Positions 1 to 9,092 are shown, counted from the first letter of the stretch. The stretch is 64,000 nt of DNA from Mogibacterium sp. (GCA_017404265.1 JAFRCS010000014.1:1-64000), one strand, 5' to 3'. A program made the numbers and translations. The notes: a model not told the origin generated them from the letters alone.

Positions 1-16
1 GCTGACACTCAGCCAT

Positions 17-133
<117 letters not shown>

Positions 134-153
134 TTTTCTTTGTTAAAAACAGT

Positions 154-191
154 ACGGTCTTCGGAGGATAAACCTCCGGGACCGTTTTTTA
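154..191 (+). terminator. Rho-independent terminator of the rRNA operon
   Basis: A GC-rich hairpin (ACGGTC-TCGGAGG against CCTCCG-GACCGT, with one bulge on each side) is followed by six T residues. It lies directly after the 5S rRNA. From here to the next gene (about 200 nt, AT-rich) I see no gene and no promoter I can place with confidence. Confidence 0.9.
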
Positions 192-396
192 TATACATAA
201 ACAATATGGAGCAGTATTATTTGTAATCAAATGCAATGTTTTAAAATTAGTACATAAAACTCTCTGCGAATCTTAACATTTGTTATGTTTTAGGATACTG
301 AAAATGGTAAAATAGTTTCAGCATTATGGGTGCTGGCTTTGCTACGCCCAATCGCAACTACTTATATGTTAATCTTGTTATAGAGAGGGAATAAAA

Positions 397-2163
397 ATGA
401 AAAAAGCATTAAGCGTTCTTCTCGTAGCTGCAGCGTTATTCGGATTTTACGGCAGTGCTGTAACCGTAAACGATCTTCTCGCTTGCAAGGACTACTGGGA
501 AGAGGCAGGTGAAAAGTCCACAGCTGACATGAACAAGCTTGAGGACGGACTCAACCAGCTCAAGGAGAACGAGCAGGCTTACCTCGATGGTAAGGATCAG
601 CTCGCTGATGCGGAAGTACAGCTCGCTGAAGGCGAAGCGACACTTGCACAGGGCGAGGCAGATTATGCAGCAGCTCCTGGCAAGCTCGCAGCAGCAAGAA
701 CAGCTATCGCTAACGGCGAAAAAGAGCTTGCAAAAGGTAAGAGCACTCTTGATGGAGCAAAGGCTCTGCTGAAGCAGCTCAAGGATGGAGTTAAAGAACT
801 TCAGGATAAGCAAAAGGGATATCCGGCATGGAAGAGCGGCTTCGATAAGGCCTGCAGCACAGCTCCGGATACAGTTAATGCTCTGAGCACAGACGGATCG
901 CTCGATGCCGACAAGATCAATGCTCAGAAGAGTGCGCTTGAAAGCAACAAGGCAACTCTCGAGACTCTGATAGGCTATCAGGATTCTCTTGACAATGCAA
1001 AAGCAGTACTTGAAAATGCAGATGCTCCTGATGCTTATAAAGTTCAGGCTATAAAGGGCGTAAATCAGATCGGAGCAGGCCTCCAGGGAGAAGAGTGGAC
1101 TAACATTCCTGAAACAGCAGCTGCAGCAAGCGTTGCAGCCGGTGCATGTGAACAGCTCAAAACAGGTATTGATGCAAAAGCTACTGATAACGATCAGGCA
1201 AGGGCTATGGGCATCACTACAGCATCAGGCATGCTTGCCTTTGTAAATGGAAGCATCGAAAGCCTGAACGGCCTCCTTCAGCTCGTTGAAGGCAAGAAGA
1301 CGATCCAGGACAAGCTCCTGCCGCTTCTTGACAAGGATGCTGTTAAGAACAACGACGTTATCAAGCAGCAGCTTGGCGATGTCAACAAGATCATCAAGGG
1401 CCTCAAGGCTGATGACAAGACATTCGAAGCAACCATGGATCAGATCATGCAGAAAGCTCCTGCTCTTGTAGCCGCTGTAGAGAAGGCTGTCAACAAAGGT
1501 CAGAACGACTACGATGCTGGAAAGAAGAAGCTCGCAGCAGGTAAGGCTCAGTACAGACAGGGTCTTGCGGATTACGCAGCAGCTCCTGGAAAGCTTGCAG
1601 ACGGACGTCAGCAGCTTGCAGATGGATACAAGCAGTATGAAGACGGTAAGGCTCAGCTTGCTCAGTACGAAGACGGTGAGCAGCAGATCAGAGATGGTCT
1701 TGCAACACTCTTCAACACTGAGGCTGATCTCGACCTCGTTAGCATCGCTGACAGACTGAACGGCGACGGCGACTTCGACAATGGTGACAAACACCTCGAG
1801 ATCGAAGAGGGTCTCAACGCTGTAGAAGTTGGTAGAGGATATCAGGCTGAAGACGGCGATCTGATCACTACTGAGATCATGGGCAGAGCAGTCGCTACAG
1901 GCGGCCTCCTTGCAGCAGCAGTACTCGCAGTACTGGCAGCCATCCTGTCCTTCCTGAATAAGAACAAGGGCGCAGGCGTCTTCGCGATACTCGCAGCAGC
2001 AGCAGGCGCATTCGGTGCATTCTTCGGACCTGCTCAGGGAACATACTTCTCTGAGATCGCTGGTTCGACAATTGGCACACTGACATGGGTCGCTGCCGGA
2101 GTTCTCGGCGCAGTTGCACTCGTACATGCGATCGTTCACTTCGCAGCTCCTAAGAACGCTTAG
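397..2163 (+). CDS. Coiled-coil membrane protein with repeated alanine/glycine-rich segments
   Basis: Function not recognised. 588 residues. A hydrophobic N-terminus (residues 3-25) looks like a signal anchor. A long, mostly alpha-helical extracytoplasmic region follows, rich in Gln, Ala, Lys and Asp, with repeats of the type 'LADGxxQLADG'. The motif ADYAAAPGKLA occurs twice, near residues 90 and 390, so the coiled-coil module seems duplicated. About three hydrophobic segments close the protein (roughly 500-585). The composition recalls the periplasmic coiled coils of YhgE/Pip- and MMPL-type proteins, but the usual transport domain is absent. The ribosome-binding site GAGAGGG precedes the ATG. 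Codon use (CTC, AAG, GCA) is strongly biased, suggesting high expression. It stands alone between the rRNA operon and ylxM. Confidence 0.75.
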   Translation: MKKALSVLLVAAALFGFYGSAVTVNDLLACKDYWEEAGEKSTADMNKLEDGLNQLKENEQAYLDGKDQLADAEVQLAEGEATLAQGEADYAAAPGKLAAARTAIANGEKELAKGKSTLDGAKALLKQLKDGVKELQDKQKGYPAWKSGFDKACSTAPDTVNALSTDGSLDADKINAQKSALESNKATLETLIGYQDSLDNAKAVLENADAPDAYKVQAIKGVNQIGAGLQGEEWTNIPETAAAASVAAGACEQLKTGIDAKATDNDQARAMGITTASGMLAFVNGSIESLNGLLQLVEGKKTIQDKLLPLLDKDAVKNNDVIKQQLGDVNKIIKGLKADDKTFEATMDQIMQKAPALVAAVEKAVNKGQNDYDAGKKKLAAGKAQYRQGLADYAAAPGKLADGRQQLADGYKQYEDGKAQLAQYEDGEQQIRDGLATLFNTEADLDLVSIADRLNGDGDFDNGDKHLEIEEGLNAVEVGRGYQAEDGDLITTEIMGRAVATGGLLAAAVLAVLAAILSFLNKNKGAGVFAILAAAAGAFGAFFGPAQGTYFSEIAGSTIGTLTWVAAGVLGAVALVHAIVHFAAPKNA

Positions 2164-2317
2164 TTCATAGAGCACAGTTGAACAACTGAATAGACAAGGG
2201 AGGTGAGGAAACTCGCCTCCCTGTTCATTTGCAAAGAAAAACGGACGGTGTCAAAGAAAATGTTTGACAGCAACTCAAAGAGATGTTATTATATGGCGGT
2301 GTGATTGGAGATCCGCT

Positions 2318-2662
2318 ATGAAAGATGACATCGAAAGAGTTGAATACGCGAGCATGCTCTATGACTTCTATGGCGCGCTTCTGAATGAGGCGCAGAGCGA
2401 GGTAATGGCGCTGTATCACGAAGACAATTTGTCGCTTTCCGAGATCGCCGAAGAACTCGGTCAGACCCGCCAGGCTGTTCACTACACACTCAGGAAAGCC
2501 GAGAAGGCTCTCGAGTCGTATGAGGAGAAACTGAAGCTGGTTGCCTCATACAAAGAGAACCAGAAACTGGCTGAAAAAGCATGTAAGATAATTGATTCTG
2601 CAGGCATAGTTGAGCCATACGCAGATAAGATCAAAAGGATCATAGAGAAGATAACAGAGTAG
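2318..2662 (+). CDS. ylxM: YlxM family SRP-associated DNA-binding-like protein
   Basis: 114 residues with a sigma-70 region-4-like helix-turn-helix in the middle ('LSLSEIAEELGQTRQAVHYT'). It matches the YlxM/p13 (UPF0122) family, which is encoded before ffh in most Firmicutes and is linked to the signal recognition particle; in streptococci YlxM binds SRP components. An upstream in-frame start at 2264 is possible, but the ATG at 2318 has the better ribosome-binding site (GGAG, 2307-2310) and gives the usual family length. ffh starts 4 nt after its stop, so the two are an operon. Confidence 0.92.
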   Translation: MKDDIERVEYASMLYDFYGALLNEAQSEVMALYHEDNLSLSEIAEELGQTRQAVHYTLRKAEKALESYEEKLKLVASYKENQKLAEKACKIIDSAGIVEPYADKIKRIIEKITE

Positions 2663-2666
2663 AAAC

Positions 2667-4010
2667 ATGGCATTCGAAGGATTATCCGAAAAATTACAGG
2701 GAGCGTTCAAGGACCTGCGCGGCCAGGGCGTTGTATCTGAGAAGGACTTTGAGGACGCGATGCGCGTCGTCAAGATGGCACTTCTTGAGGCTGACGTCAA
2801 CTTCAAGGTCGTAAAGGAATTTGTAGCGACCGTAAAAGAAAAGGCGCTTGGCGCCGGCGTTCTGAAGAGCCTGACTCCTGACCAGATGGTCATCAAGATC
2901 GTAAAAGATGAGCTGGTCGAGATGATGGGCGGCACGGCAAGCAAGCTGACGTTCAACCCTAGCGGCTTCACAGTCATCATGCTGGTAGGCCTCCAGGGTA
3001 CTGGTAAGACTACGACAGCAGGCAAGCTTGCGGCATGGCTCAAGCAGACGGGCAAGCACCCTATGCTGGCAGCCTGCGATGTCTACAGACCTGCGGCTAT
3101 AGATCAGCTGGAGATAGTCGGCAAGGCGGTCAACACGCCTGTCTATGTCAACAGGGACACGAAGGACGCGGAGCAGATCGCAAGCGAGGCTGTAAGAGAA
3201 GCCCAGAGACGCGGCTGCAACGTGCTGATTGTGGATACTGCCGGACGTCTTCAGATCGACCAGGAGCTCATGGACGAGCTCAAGATCCTGAAGGCATCGG
3301 TCAGGCCTCACGAGATACTCCTCGTGGTAGACGCGCTTACAGGTCAGGATGCTGTAAACATCGCGGATGGATTCAATCAGGCGCTCGGAGTCGATGGAAT
3401 CATCATGACCAAGATGGACGGCGACTCAAGAGGCGGTGCGGCTCTATCAGTAAAGTCAGTGACCGGCAAGCCTATCAAGTTCATGGGTACAGGTGAGAAG
3501 TACAACGCTCTTGAACCTTTCCACCCTGACAGGATAGCTTCCAGGATACTCGGCATGGGCGATGTGATGTCGCTGATCGAGCAGGCAGAGAGCGCTTTCG
3601 ATGAAGAGGAATCCAGAAAGCTGGAGGAGAAGATCCGCCGCAACAAATATGACCTTGAGGACTTCCTCAACCAGATGAGACAGATCAACAAGCTGGGAGG
3701 AATCAGCAAGCTCATAGACATGATCCCGGGAATCAGCGCGGCTCAGAAGAAGGACATCGATTTTGAACAGGGCAGGGCCGAACTCAGAAAGTGGGAGGCC
3801 ATCATCCTCTCGATGACACCGTTCGAAAGAGCAAAGCCAAACGTGCTTAACGCTTCGAGGCGTAAGCGAATCGCTAAGGGATCAGGCGTTACGGTCACAG
3901 ACGTCAATCAGCTCGTCAAGAAATACGAAGAGATGAAGAAGATGACCAAAGTTATTGCTAATCCGGATTCGAAAAAGGCGCGCAGCATGATGCGCAACCT
4001 CGGATTCTAA
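2667..4010 (+). CDS. ffh: Signal recognition particle protein Ffh (SRP54)
   Basis: 447 residues, normal for Ffh. The N-terminal helical bundle is residues 1-85. The GTPase domain has the P-loop GLQGTGKT (108-115), the G3 motif DTAGR and the G4-type motif TKMDGDSRGG. The C-terminal methionine-rich M domain (from about 300) binds 4.5S RNA and signal peptides and ends in KARSMMRNLGF. With 4.5S RNA it delivers nascent membrane and secreted proteins to FtsY. It lies in the conserved ylxM-ffh-rpsP-khpA-rimM-trmD order. The start is the first ATG after the ylxM stop. Confidence 0.98.
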   Translation: MAFEGLSEKLQGAFKDLRGQGVVSEKDFEDAMRVVKMALLEADVNFKVVKEFVATVKEKALGAGVLKSLTPDQMVIKIVKDELVEMMGGTASKLTFNPSGFTVIMLVGLQGTGKTTTAGKLAAWLKQTGKHPMLAACDVYRPAAIDQLEIVGKAVNTPVYVNRDTKDAEQIASEAVREAQRRGCNVLIVDTAGRLQIDQELMDELKILKASVRPHEILLVVDALTGQDAVNIADGFNQALGVDGIIMTKMDGDSRGGAALSVKSVTGKPIKFMGTGEKYNALEPFHPDRIASRILGMGDVMSLIEQAESAFDEEESRKLEEKIRRNKYDLEDFLNQMRQINKLGGISKLIDMIPGISAAQKKDIDFEQGRAELRKWEAIILSMTPFERAKPNVLNASRRKRIAKGSGVTVTDVNQLVKKYEEMKKMTKVIANPDSKKARSMMRNLGF

Positions 4011-4052
4011 AAAAGATATAAAAAACTAATACTTATAAATGGAGGAAAGAAA

Positions 4053-4295
4053 ATGGTAAAGATCAGACTTAAGAGAGTTGGAGCTCACAAGAAGCCTTTC
4101 TACAGAGTAGTTGTTGCTGATTCGAGAACACCGAGAAACGGCAAGTTCATCGAGGAGATCGGCACATACGATCCACTGAAGGATCCAAGCGAGATCATCA
4201 TCGACAACGAAGCTGCAAAGAAGTGGCTCGCAAACGGAGCACAGCCGACTGATACAGTCAGAGCGCTTCTCAAGAAGTCCGGCGCTATCGAATAA
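4053..4295 (+). CDS. rpsP: 30S ribosomal protein S16
   Basis: 80 residues. The N-terminus [20 protein letters not shown] and the motif [17 protein letters not shown] are diagnostic of bS16, which helps assemble the 5' domain of 16S rRNA in the small subunit. A strong ribosome-binding site (GGAGG) precedes the ATG. The 42-nt AT-rich gap after ffh may hold a separate promoter, but I could not place one. Confidence 0.98.
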   Translation: MVKIRLKRVGAHKKPFYRVVVADSRTPRNGKFIEEIGTYDPLKDPSEIIIDNEAAKKWLANGAQPTDTVRALLKKSGAIE

Positions 4296-4306
4296 GGAGG
4301 CACGGA

Positions 4307-4543
4307 ATGGGAAGTCTGGTAGAAGTAATCGCGAAAGCGCTGGTCACTAAGCCGGACGAGGTCCTTGTCACCGAAGAGACTGACGGAAGAGACATAATAG
4401 TCAAGCTTAAAGTAGCCGACGAAGATATCGGCAAGATAATAGGCAAGTCGGGAAGAATAGCAAAGGCGATCAGGACCGTGGTAAAGGCTGCGGCGATCAA
4501 GAAGAATCTCAGAGTGTCGGTGGAGATAGTTGAAGAAGACTGA
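4307..4543 (+). CDS. khpA: KH-domain RNA-binding protein KhpA
   Basis: 78 residues forming one KH domain, with the GKIIGKSGRIAKAIR loop (GxxG) that grips single-stranded RNA. It is the KhpA/YlqC family, which pairs with KhpB/Jag and affects cell division and small-RNA biology in Firmicutes. It starts 12 nt after rpsP with the ribosome-binding site AAGGAGG, and its last 14 nt overlap rimM, implying translational coupling. Confidence 0.95.
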   Translation: MGSLVEVIAKALVTKPDEVLVTEETDGRDIIVKLKVADEDIGKIIGKSGRIAKAIRTVVKAAAIKKNLRVSVEIVEED

Positions 4544-5063
4544 CGTATCTCAGGAGAAAGTCCTGATAGGCAAGGTCGGAAGCCCTGTGGGTATAAAAGG
4601 CGAATTCAGAGTCAATCTGTACTCGCAGGATTCCGGTAATCTGAAGGAGGGCAAGGTCCTCCTTCTTGAGCGTGCGGAAAAAAGCGTGAGCGGAGCCATT
4701 GAGAAGGTCAGATACCAGAAAGACAAGCCTGTGGTAAGGCTTGCCGGTATCGAAGACAGGAATGCTGCTGAGGATATCAGGGGCATGGACGTCAGCATCT
4801 ATGCAAAAGACATGGAAGAGCTTCCTGAGGGCGAGCATTATGTGCGCGACCTCATTGGCTGCAGCGTAGTGGACACAGCGCAGGGCGGAGCAGAGATCGG
4901 CGTGCTCAGAGACGTTATACAGAACACGGCTCAGAGCGTGCTCGATGTCAGCACGCCTGACGGAAAGCAGGTCCTCATACCTGCTGTCGACGCCTTCCTG
5001 AGAAGCATCGATGAAGAGGCCGGAGTCATTGAGGTCGAGCTTATCCCGGGATTCCTGGACTGA
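4530..5063 (+). CDS. rimM: Ribosome maturation factor RimM
   Basis: 177 residues. The N-terminal RimM domain has GKVGSPVGIKGEFRV near residue 14, and the C-terminal PRC-barrel domain has GEHYVRDLIGCSVVD. RimM binds S19 and helps mature the 3' domain of 16S rRNA. The start is a TTG inside khpA, 7 nt after GGTGGAG; no ATG or GTG fits better, so the 14-nt overlap looks real. Confidence 0.95.
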   Translation: MKKTDVSQEKVLIGKVGSPVGIKGEFRVNLYSQDSGNLKEGKVLLLERAEKSVSGAIEKVRYQKDKPVVRLAGIEDRNAAEDIRGMDVSIYAKDMEELPEGEHYVRDLIGCSVVDTAQGGAEIGVLRDVIQNTAQSVLDVSTPDGKQVLIPAVDAFLRSIDEEAGVIEVELIPGFLD

Positions 5064-5078
5064 AAACGCGTATAAGAA

Positions 5079-5804
5079 ATGAAGATCAATATCCTTACGA
5101 TCTTCCCGGAGATGTTTGCTCCGCTTCGCATGAGCATGCTGGGAAGAGCGATAGACAATGGAATTATCGAGCTGAACGTCACGGATATCCGCGACTACAC
5201 GACTGACAGGCACAACCGTGTCGACGATACGCCTTACGGCGGCGGAGCCGGCATGGTGATGCAGGTGCAGCCTATTCTTGACGCGTTCGAAGGCAGCGGA
5301 TACGGCGGAGAGGTCATCTACATGTCGCCGCGCGGGGAGATGCTCTCGGGCGATATGGCCAGAGAACTCTCCGAAAAGGACGAGATCACCATACTCTGCG
5401 GCCACTACGAGGGCGTGGACCAGCGCGCTCTCGACAGACTTGGCGCGAGAGAGGTCTCCATAGGCGACTATGTGCTGACCGGCGGTGAACTGCCTGCGAT
5501 GGTGCTCATTGACACGGTTGCGAGGTTCATCGACGGTGTGCTGGCGGGCGATGAGTCGGTGAACGACGAGTCCATTTACTCAGGCTTGCTGGAGTATCCG
5601 CATTATTCGAAGCCCAGAGAATATGACGGCGACGAGGTGCCTGAGATACTGCTTTCAGGCAACCACGGCGAGATAGATCTCTGGCGCTGGGAACAGGCAC
5701 TGGCGCTCACAAAGGAGAGACGTCCGGATCTCTTTGAGGCGTACCTCAAAAGCGAGCCGGAGCTGTCAAAAAAGCAGAAGACCATACTGCAGAAGTATCT
5801 GTAA
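5079..5804 (+). CDS. trmD: tRNA (guanine-N1)-methyltransferase TrmD
   Basis: 241 residues, normal length. TrmD methylates G37 of tRNAs that have G36, using S-adenosylmethionine and preventing +1 frameshifting. The trefoil-knot SAM-binding motifs are visible: LCGHYEGVDQRALD and the segment around SIGDYVLTGGELPAM. The N-terminus MKINILTIFPEMF is typical. It follows rimM in the usual order. rplS (bL19), normally next, is absent; a terminator follows instead. Confidence 0.98.
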   Translation: MKINILTIFPEMFAPLRMSMLGRAIDNGIIELNVTDIRDYTTDRHNRVDDTPYGGGAGMVMQVQPILDAFEGSGYGGEVIYMSPRGEMLSGDMARELSEKDEITILCGHYEGVDQRALDRLGAREVSIGDYVLTGGELPAMVLIDTVARFIDGVLAGDESVNDESIYSGLLEYPHYSKPREYDGDEVPEILLSGNHGEIDLWRWEQALALTKERRPDLFEAYLKSEPELSKKQKTILQKYL

Positions 5805-5844
5805 AAAACCTGCGGACAAAAATACACAAAATGTAGGCATATCA

Positions 5845-5886
5845 AGCCTCTGACACAAATATATATTGTGTTATGAGGCTTTTTTG
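5845..5886 (+). terminator. Rho-independent terminator after trmD
   Basis: AAGCCTC and GAGGCTT form the outer stem, with ACACAAATATATATTGTGT as an inner inverted repeat, followed by six T residues. It ends the ffh-trmD operon and overlaps the likely promoter of the next operon. Confidence 0.85.
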
Positions 5887-5895
5887 TTGTATAAT
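5866..5895 (+). promoter_or_regulatory. Putative sigma-A promoter of the HlyD-YggS-SepF-DivIVA operon
   Basis: TTGTGT (5866-5871), an 18-nt spacer, then a perfect TATAAT (5890-5895). Transcription would begin near 5902, only about 5 nt before the ATG at 5907, so the first gene may be read from a nearly leaderless mRNA; no ribosome-binding site is visible before that ATG. Confidence 0.6.
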
Positions 5896-5906
5896 CGGCT
5901 TGAACT

Positions 5907-7106
5907 ATGGAAACTGATCGAAAAGGCCTTTTAACAAGGAAGTGGATATTCGCGATCCTCTTATATTTAGGGCTGATCGCGCTGTGTTGTATAGTCGTCT
6001 ATGCCATCCCTTCTGTAAAGGGCATGCTCGAGAAGACATATATAGCACAATATGGAAGTATAGACGTCACTGATGAGGTCTCTGCTTTTATCGTGAGAGA
6101 CGAGACAGTCTACGCTGCCGGTCAGAAGAGCATGATCAACAGGCTCGCGGAGACCGACAAGCTGATCAAGGCCTACACACAGATCGTTGAACTGACCCCG
6201 ACAGATGTCGACATGGAAATGATCGACGGATCGGAAAGCGACAATCCGGTGATCAGGGGCGCATGGGATGCCTTGCCTAAGACAGAGGAGCCGGCTCCTG
6301 CTGAAGGCGAAGCCGCCGAGGGAGAGGCCGCTGAAGGTGAAACTGCCGAAGAACCTGAGGAAAAGGAGCGCGCCGGCAGATATACCAAGATCATGGAGGA
6401 ACTCGGCGACAATGTGGTGGTCACCGAGGATGGCGTCGCCGTAGACTCGGGTTACATCAGCTACTATGTCGACGGAGCCGAGGCCAAGCTTAGCACCGGC
6501 GCGATCGATTCTCTCACTGAAAAAGATCTCAAGTCGCTCACGGGACGCAGGGCTATAGAGGTGCCTGACAACCACTGCGGCAAAGGCTACCCTATATTCA
6601 AGGTAGTACGCAACAGCAAGTGGTATCTGGTCTATTATCTGGACAACGAATCCGCGGCCAAGTATTACGAAGGCGAGACCGTAAACATAACCATAAATGA
6701 TGAAGAGGTTCCGGTAAGAGTCAGCCGCATAGAGAGCGGCACAAAGACTTCGAAGATAATACTTTCGTGTAAGACATTCTTCCCGGGTTTCCTGGAGATC
6801 CGCAATCTGGATACAACGGTCACCGTCAACGAGGCGGAGGGTCTGGTGCTTGATGATTCCAGCATCGTGACCGCACCGGACGGGATGCGCGGAGTCTTTG
6901 TAAAGAACAAGCTGGGAGAGCACGTATTCAAGCCTGTAAGCGCCAAGGCGGATGACGGCAAGAAGTGCGTGGTTTTCTCGGATATATATGTTGACGCAGA
7001 CGGCAATTTCGTTGAGACCATACGTACATACGACGAGATAGTCGCGGAACCGACAGAAGAAGACATAGCCGGTCTTGAAAAATCGCATCCGGCAAAGAAA
7101 CCATGA
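5907..7106 (+). CDS. HlyD-like single-pass membrane protein of the sepF operon
   Basis: 399 residues. A short cytoplasmic N-terminus precedes one membrane segment (residues 14-35), then a large outside domain resembling HlyD/membrane-fusion adaptors, the usual annotation for proteins at this position in Clostridia. Around residues 130-155 is an acidic low-complexity linker built from EGEAAEGE repeats. The C-terminal part (from about 225) is rich in beta-strand-like sequence. It overlaps yggS by 4 nt (ATGA) and heads the operon with sepF and divIVA, so a role in division or septal envelope assembly is inferred from context; the exact function is unknown. Confidence 0.75.
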   Translation: METDRKGLLTRKWIFAILLYLGLIALCCIVVYAIPSVKGMLEKTYIAQYGSIDVTDEVSAFIVRDETVYAAGQKSMINRLAETDKLIKAYTQIVELTPTDVDMEMIDGSESDNPVIRGAWDALPKTEEPAPAEGEAAEGEAAEGETAEEPEEKERAGRYTKIMEELGDNVVVTEDGVAVDSGYISYYVDGAEAKLSTGAIDSLTEKDLKSLTGRRAIEVPDNHCGKGYPIFKVVRNSKWYLVYYLDNESAAKYYEGETVNITINDEEVPVRVSRIESGTKTSKIILSCKTFFPGFLEIRNLDTTVTVNEAEGLVLDDSSIVTAPDGMRGVFVKNKLGEHVFKPVSAKADDGKKCVVFSDIYVDADGNFVETIRTYDEIVAEPTEEDIAGLEKSHPAKKP

Positions 7107-7801
7107 CCATAGCTGAACGATTCAAAGAAGTCAAAAAACGGGTCGATGACGCCGCGGTAAGAAGCGGCAGGGATCCGGAAGATATAAAGCTGGTCGCCGT
7201 CACCAAGACGCATCCGGCATCAGAGATCAATGAGGCGATAGCCGCGGGAGCCACGGACATAGGTGAGAACCGCGTCCAGGAGATCCTTGAGAAGATCGAC
7301 GATGTATCACCGGTCAGATGGCACCTTATAGGGCACCTTCAAACCAACAAGGTAAGGCAGGTAATAGACAAGGTGGTGATGATCCACTCGGTCGATTCCC
7401 TCAAGCTGGCACGCGAGATTGACAAGCGGGCCGCGGCCGCAGGGCTGAAGATGGACGTCCTGATAGAGATCAATTCCGCGATGGAAGAGACCAAGTCGGG
7501 CATCGCGGCAGGCGACCTTAAGCAGCTGGTGACGGACATTACCGCTGAGTGCGAAAACGTGAGGGTATGCGGCATCATGTGCATACCGCCGATAGCAGCG
7601 GATCCTGAGGATTCAAGGCCGTATTTCAAGGAAGCGGCAGAGCTCTTCGAAGACATGAAGAGCTGGCAACTCCCGCCTGAGAGGTTCGCGCCGACCGAGC
7701 TCTCCATGGGCATGTCGGGCGACTTCGAGGTCGCTGTGGAAGAGGGAGCAACGATAGTCAGAGTAGGCAGTTCGATATTCGGACCGCGCAATTACAGATA
7801 G
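7103..7801 (+). CDS. yggS: YggS/PLPBP family pyridoxal 5'-phosphate-binding protein
   Basis: 232 residues. The N-terminal half has the PLP lysine in KLVAVTKTHP and the motif IGENRVQE. Later motifs are WHLIGHLQTNK and LSMGMSGDFEVAVEEGAT, all diagnostic of the YggS/YlmE/PROSC family, a fold-type III homolog without known enzyme activity that keeps PLP and amino-acid pools balanced. It sits before sepF, as ylmE does in Bacillus. Confidence 0.96.
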   Translation: MTIAERFKEVKKRVDDAAVRSGRDPEDIKLVAVTKTHPASEINEAIAAGATDIGENRVQEILEKIDDVSPVRWHLIGHLQTNKVRQVIDKVVMIHSVDSLKLAREIDKRAAAAGLKMDVLIEINSAMEETKSGIAAGDLKQLVTDITAECENVRVCGIMCIPPIAADPEDSRPYFKEAAELFEDMKSWQLPPERFAPTELSMGMSGDFEVAVEEGATIVRVGSSIFGPRNYR

Positions 7802-7816
7802 AGGAGGAACAAGCAA

Positions 7817-8356
7817 ATGGGTTTCATGGATAAAATGAAAGACCTGGTCGGGATCACCGATGAGTATGAAGATGATTACGATATAACGCAGGATGAGATC
7901 GACGCTTACAAGAACGAACTGAACAGGGCAGCAGCAGCCGCAGCACCTGAGGCTCCGGCAAACACCGGCATCAGCCCGCTCGCGTTCAACGAGGTGGCAC
8001 CGCCGCAGAAGTTCACGGAGAAGCAGCAGGTACAGGCGGACAGAGCATCACGCAACGATTCCGGCGCGTTCAAGATGGTAGTCATCGAGCCTAAGAGCAT
8101 CGAGGAATGCCGCAAGCTGATCGACAATCTCAGAAACAACAAGCCGGTCATCATCAATCTCGAAAAGGTCGAGACAGATCTGGCCCGCAAGATGTTCGAC
8201 TTCCTGAGCGGCGCGACATATGCGCTCCAGGGCAACATCCAGAGAATCAACCAGAATATCTACCTTTTTGCCCCTCGTAATGTTAACATTAAGGCAATGG
8301 TAGACAGGACCACAGAGTCCGGTAAGACGATTTCGAAAGAAAGTCCGTGGAAATAA
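7817..8356 (+). CDS. sepF: Cell division protein SepF
   Basis: 179 residues. The N-terminus MGFMDKMKDLVGI is the amphipathic membrane-targeting helix. A disordered acidic/alanine linker follows, then the C-terminal DUF552 core with KPVIINLEKVETDLARKMFD and the 'DFLSGATYALQG' segment. SepF anchors FtsZ to the membrane and aligns the Z ring. A good ribosome-binding site (GAGGAGGAA) precedes the ATG. Confidence 0.96.
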   Translation: MGFMDKMKDLVGITDEYEDDYDITQDEIDAYKNELNRAAAAAAPEAPANTGISPLAFNEVAPPQKFTEKQQVQADRASRNDSGAFKMVVIEPKSIEECRKLIDNLRNNKPVIINLEKVETDLARKMFDFLSGATYALQGNIQRINQNIYLFAPRNVNIKAMVDRTTESGKTISKESPWK

Positions 8357-8420
8357 ACAGTCCGCAGATAAAATATAACAATGATAATGTAAATCAATAG
8401 GAAAGGTGAGGTAAGACACT

Positions 8421-9092
8421 ATGATAATGCCGATTGATATCGATAAGAAAGAATTCAGCCGTGACAAGAAGGGATACAACTCCAGAGAAGTTGACGAGTT
8501 CCTGGATCTCATAGTCGCAGATTATGAGAAGGTACTCAACGACAACAGGACAATGGCTCACAAGATCAAGGCGCTCGAGAAGCAGCTCGAAGAAGCTCAG
8601 AAGGATGACAATGCCATGGTCGAGACACTCGAGACTGCAAAGAAGCTGATGGCAGACATCTCCGCAAGCGCAGAGAGAAGAGCAGAGCTCATGATGAGAG
8701 ACGCTGAGCTCGAGGCAGAGAACATGCTGCTTGACGCAAAGGTCAACGTAAGAAAGCTGACAGACGAGCATGCTGTACTCAGCACAAAGGTCAGAAGACT
8801 CAAGGACAACTTCCGCAAGATGCTCGAGGCTGAACTGGCACGCATCGATGAGGACGATTTCGATCTGATCAGAGATCTTGCAGAGATAGAACTCCCTAAG
8901 GCAGAGGAGCCTGTTAAGGAAGAGACCATAGATAAGGCGCAGACTCTCGTTTTCGACAAGATTGAAGATGAGGGATCGCTTGAGGTCGACTTCAGCGCTC
9001 CAACTGAGCCTGCAACACTTTCGGATCTTTCCGACAGCCTCAAGGCTATGGCAGAAGAGACTTCGATCGATAACACTATCATCCTGAAGTAA
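8421..9092 (+). CDS. divIVA: DivIVA domain-containing protein
   Basis: 223 residues. The N-terminus holds the DivIVA membrane-curvature motif (FSRDKKGYNSREVDEFLD, about residues 12-29), followed by a long coiled coil (35-150) and an acidic tail. DivIVA proteins gather at strongly curved membrane such as the septum. It ends the yggS-sepF-divIVA operon and is closed by the terminator at 9122. The ATG at 8421 has AGGTGAGG upstream; an ATG two codons later is possible. Confidence 0.93.
   Translation: MIMPIDIDKKEFSRDKKGYNSREVDEFLDLIVADYEKVLNDNRTMAHKIKALEKQLEEAQKDDNAMVETLETAKKLMADISASAERRAELMMRDAELEAENMLLDAKVNVRKLTDEHAVLSTKVRRLKDNFRKMLEAELARIDEDDFDLIRDLAEIELPKAEEPVKEETIDKAQTLVFDKIEDEGSLEVDFSAPTEPATLSDLSDSLKAMAEETSIDNTIILK

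Noticed and set aside
1225-2175. Long open frame on the minus strand opposite the coiled-coil gene
   Set aside because: It is very cysteine-rich with no ribosome-binding site, a by-product of the biased GCA/CTC/AAG codons of the real plus-strand gene.
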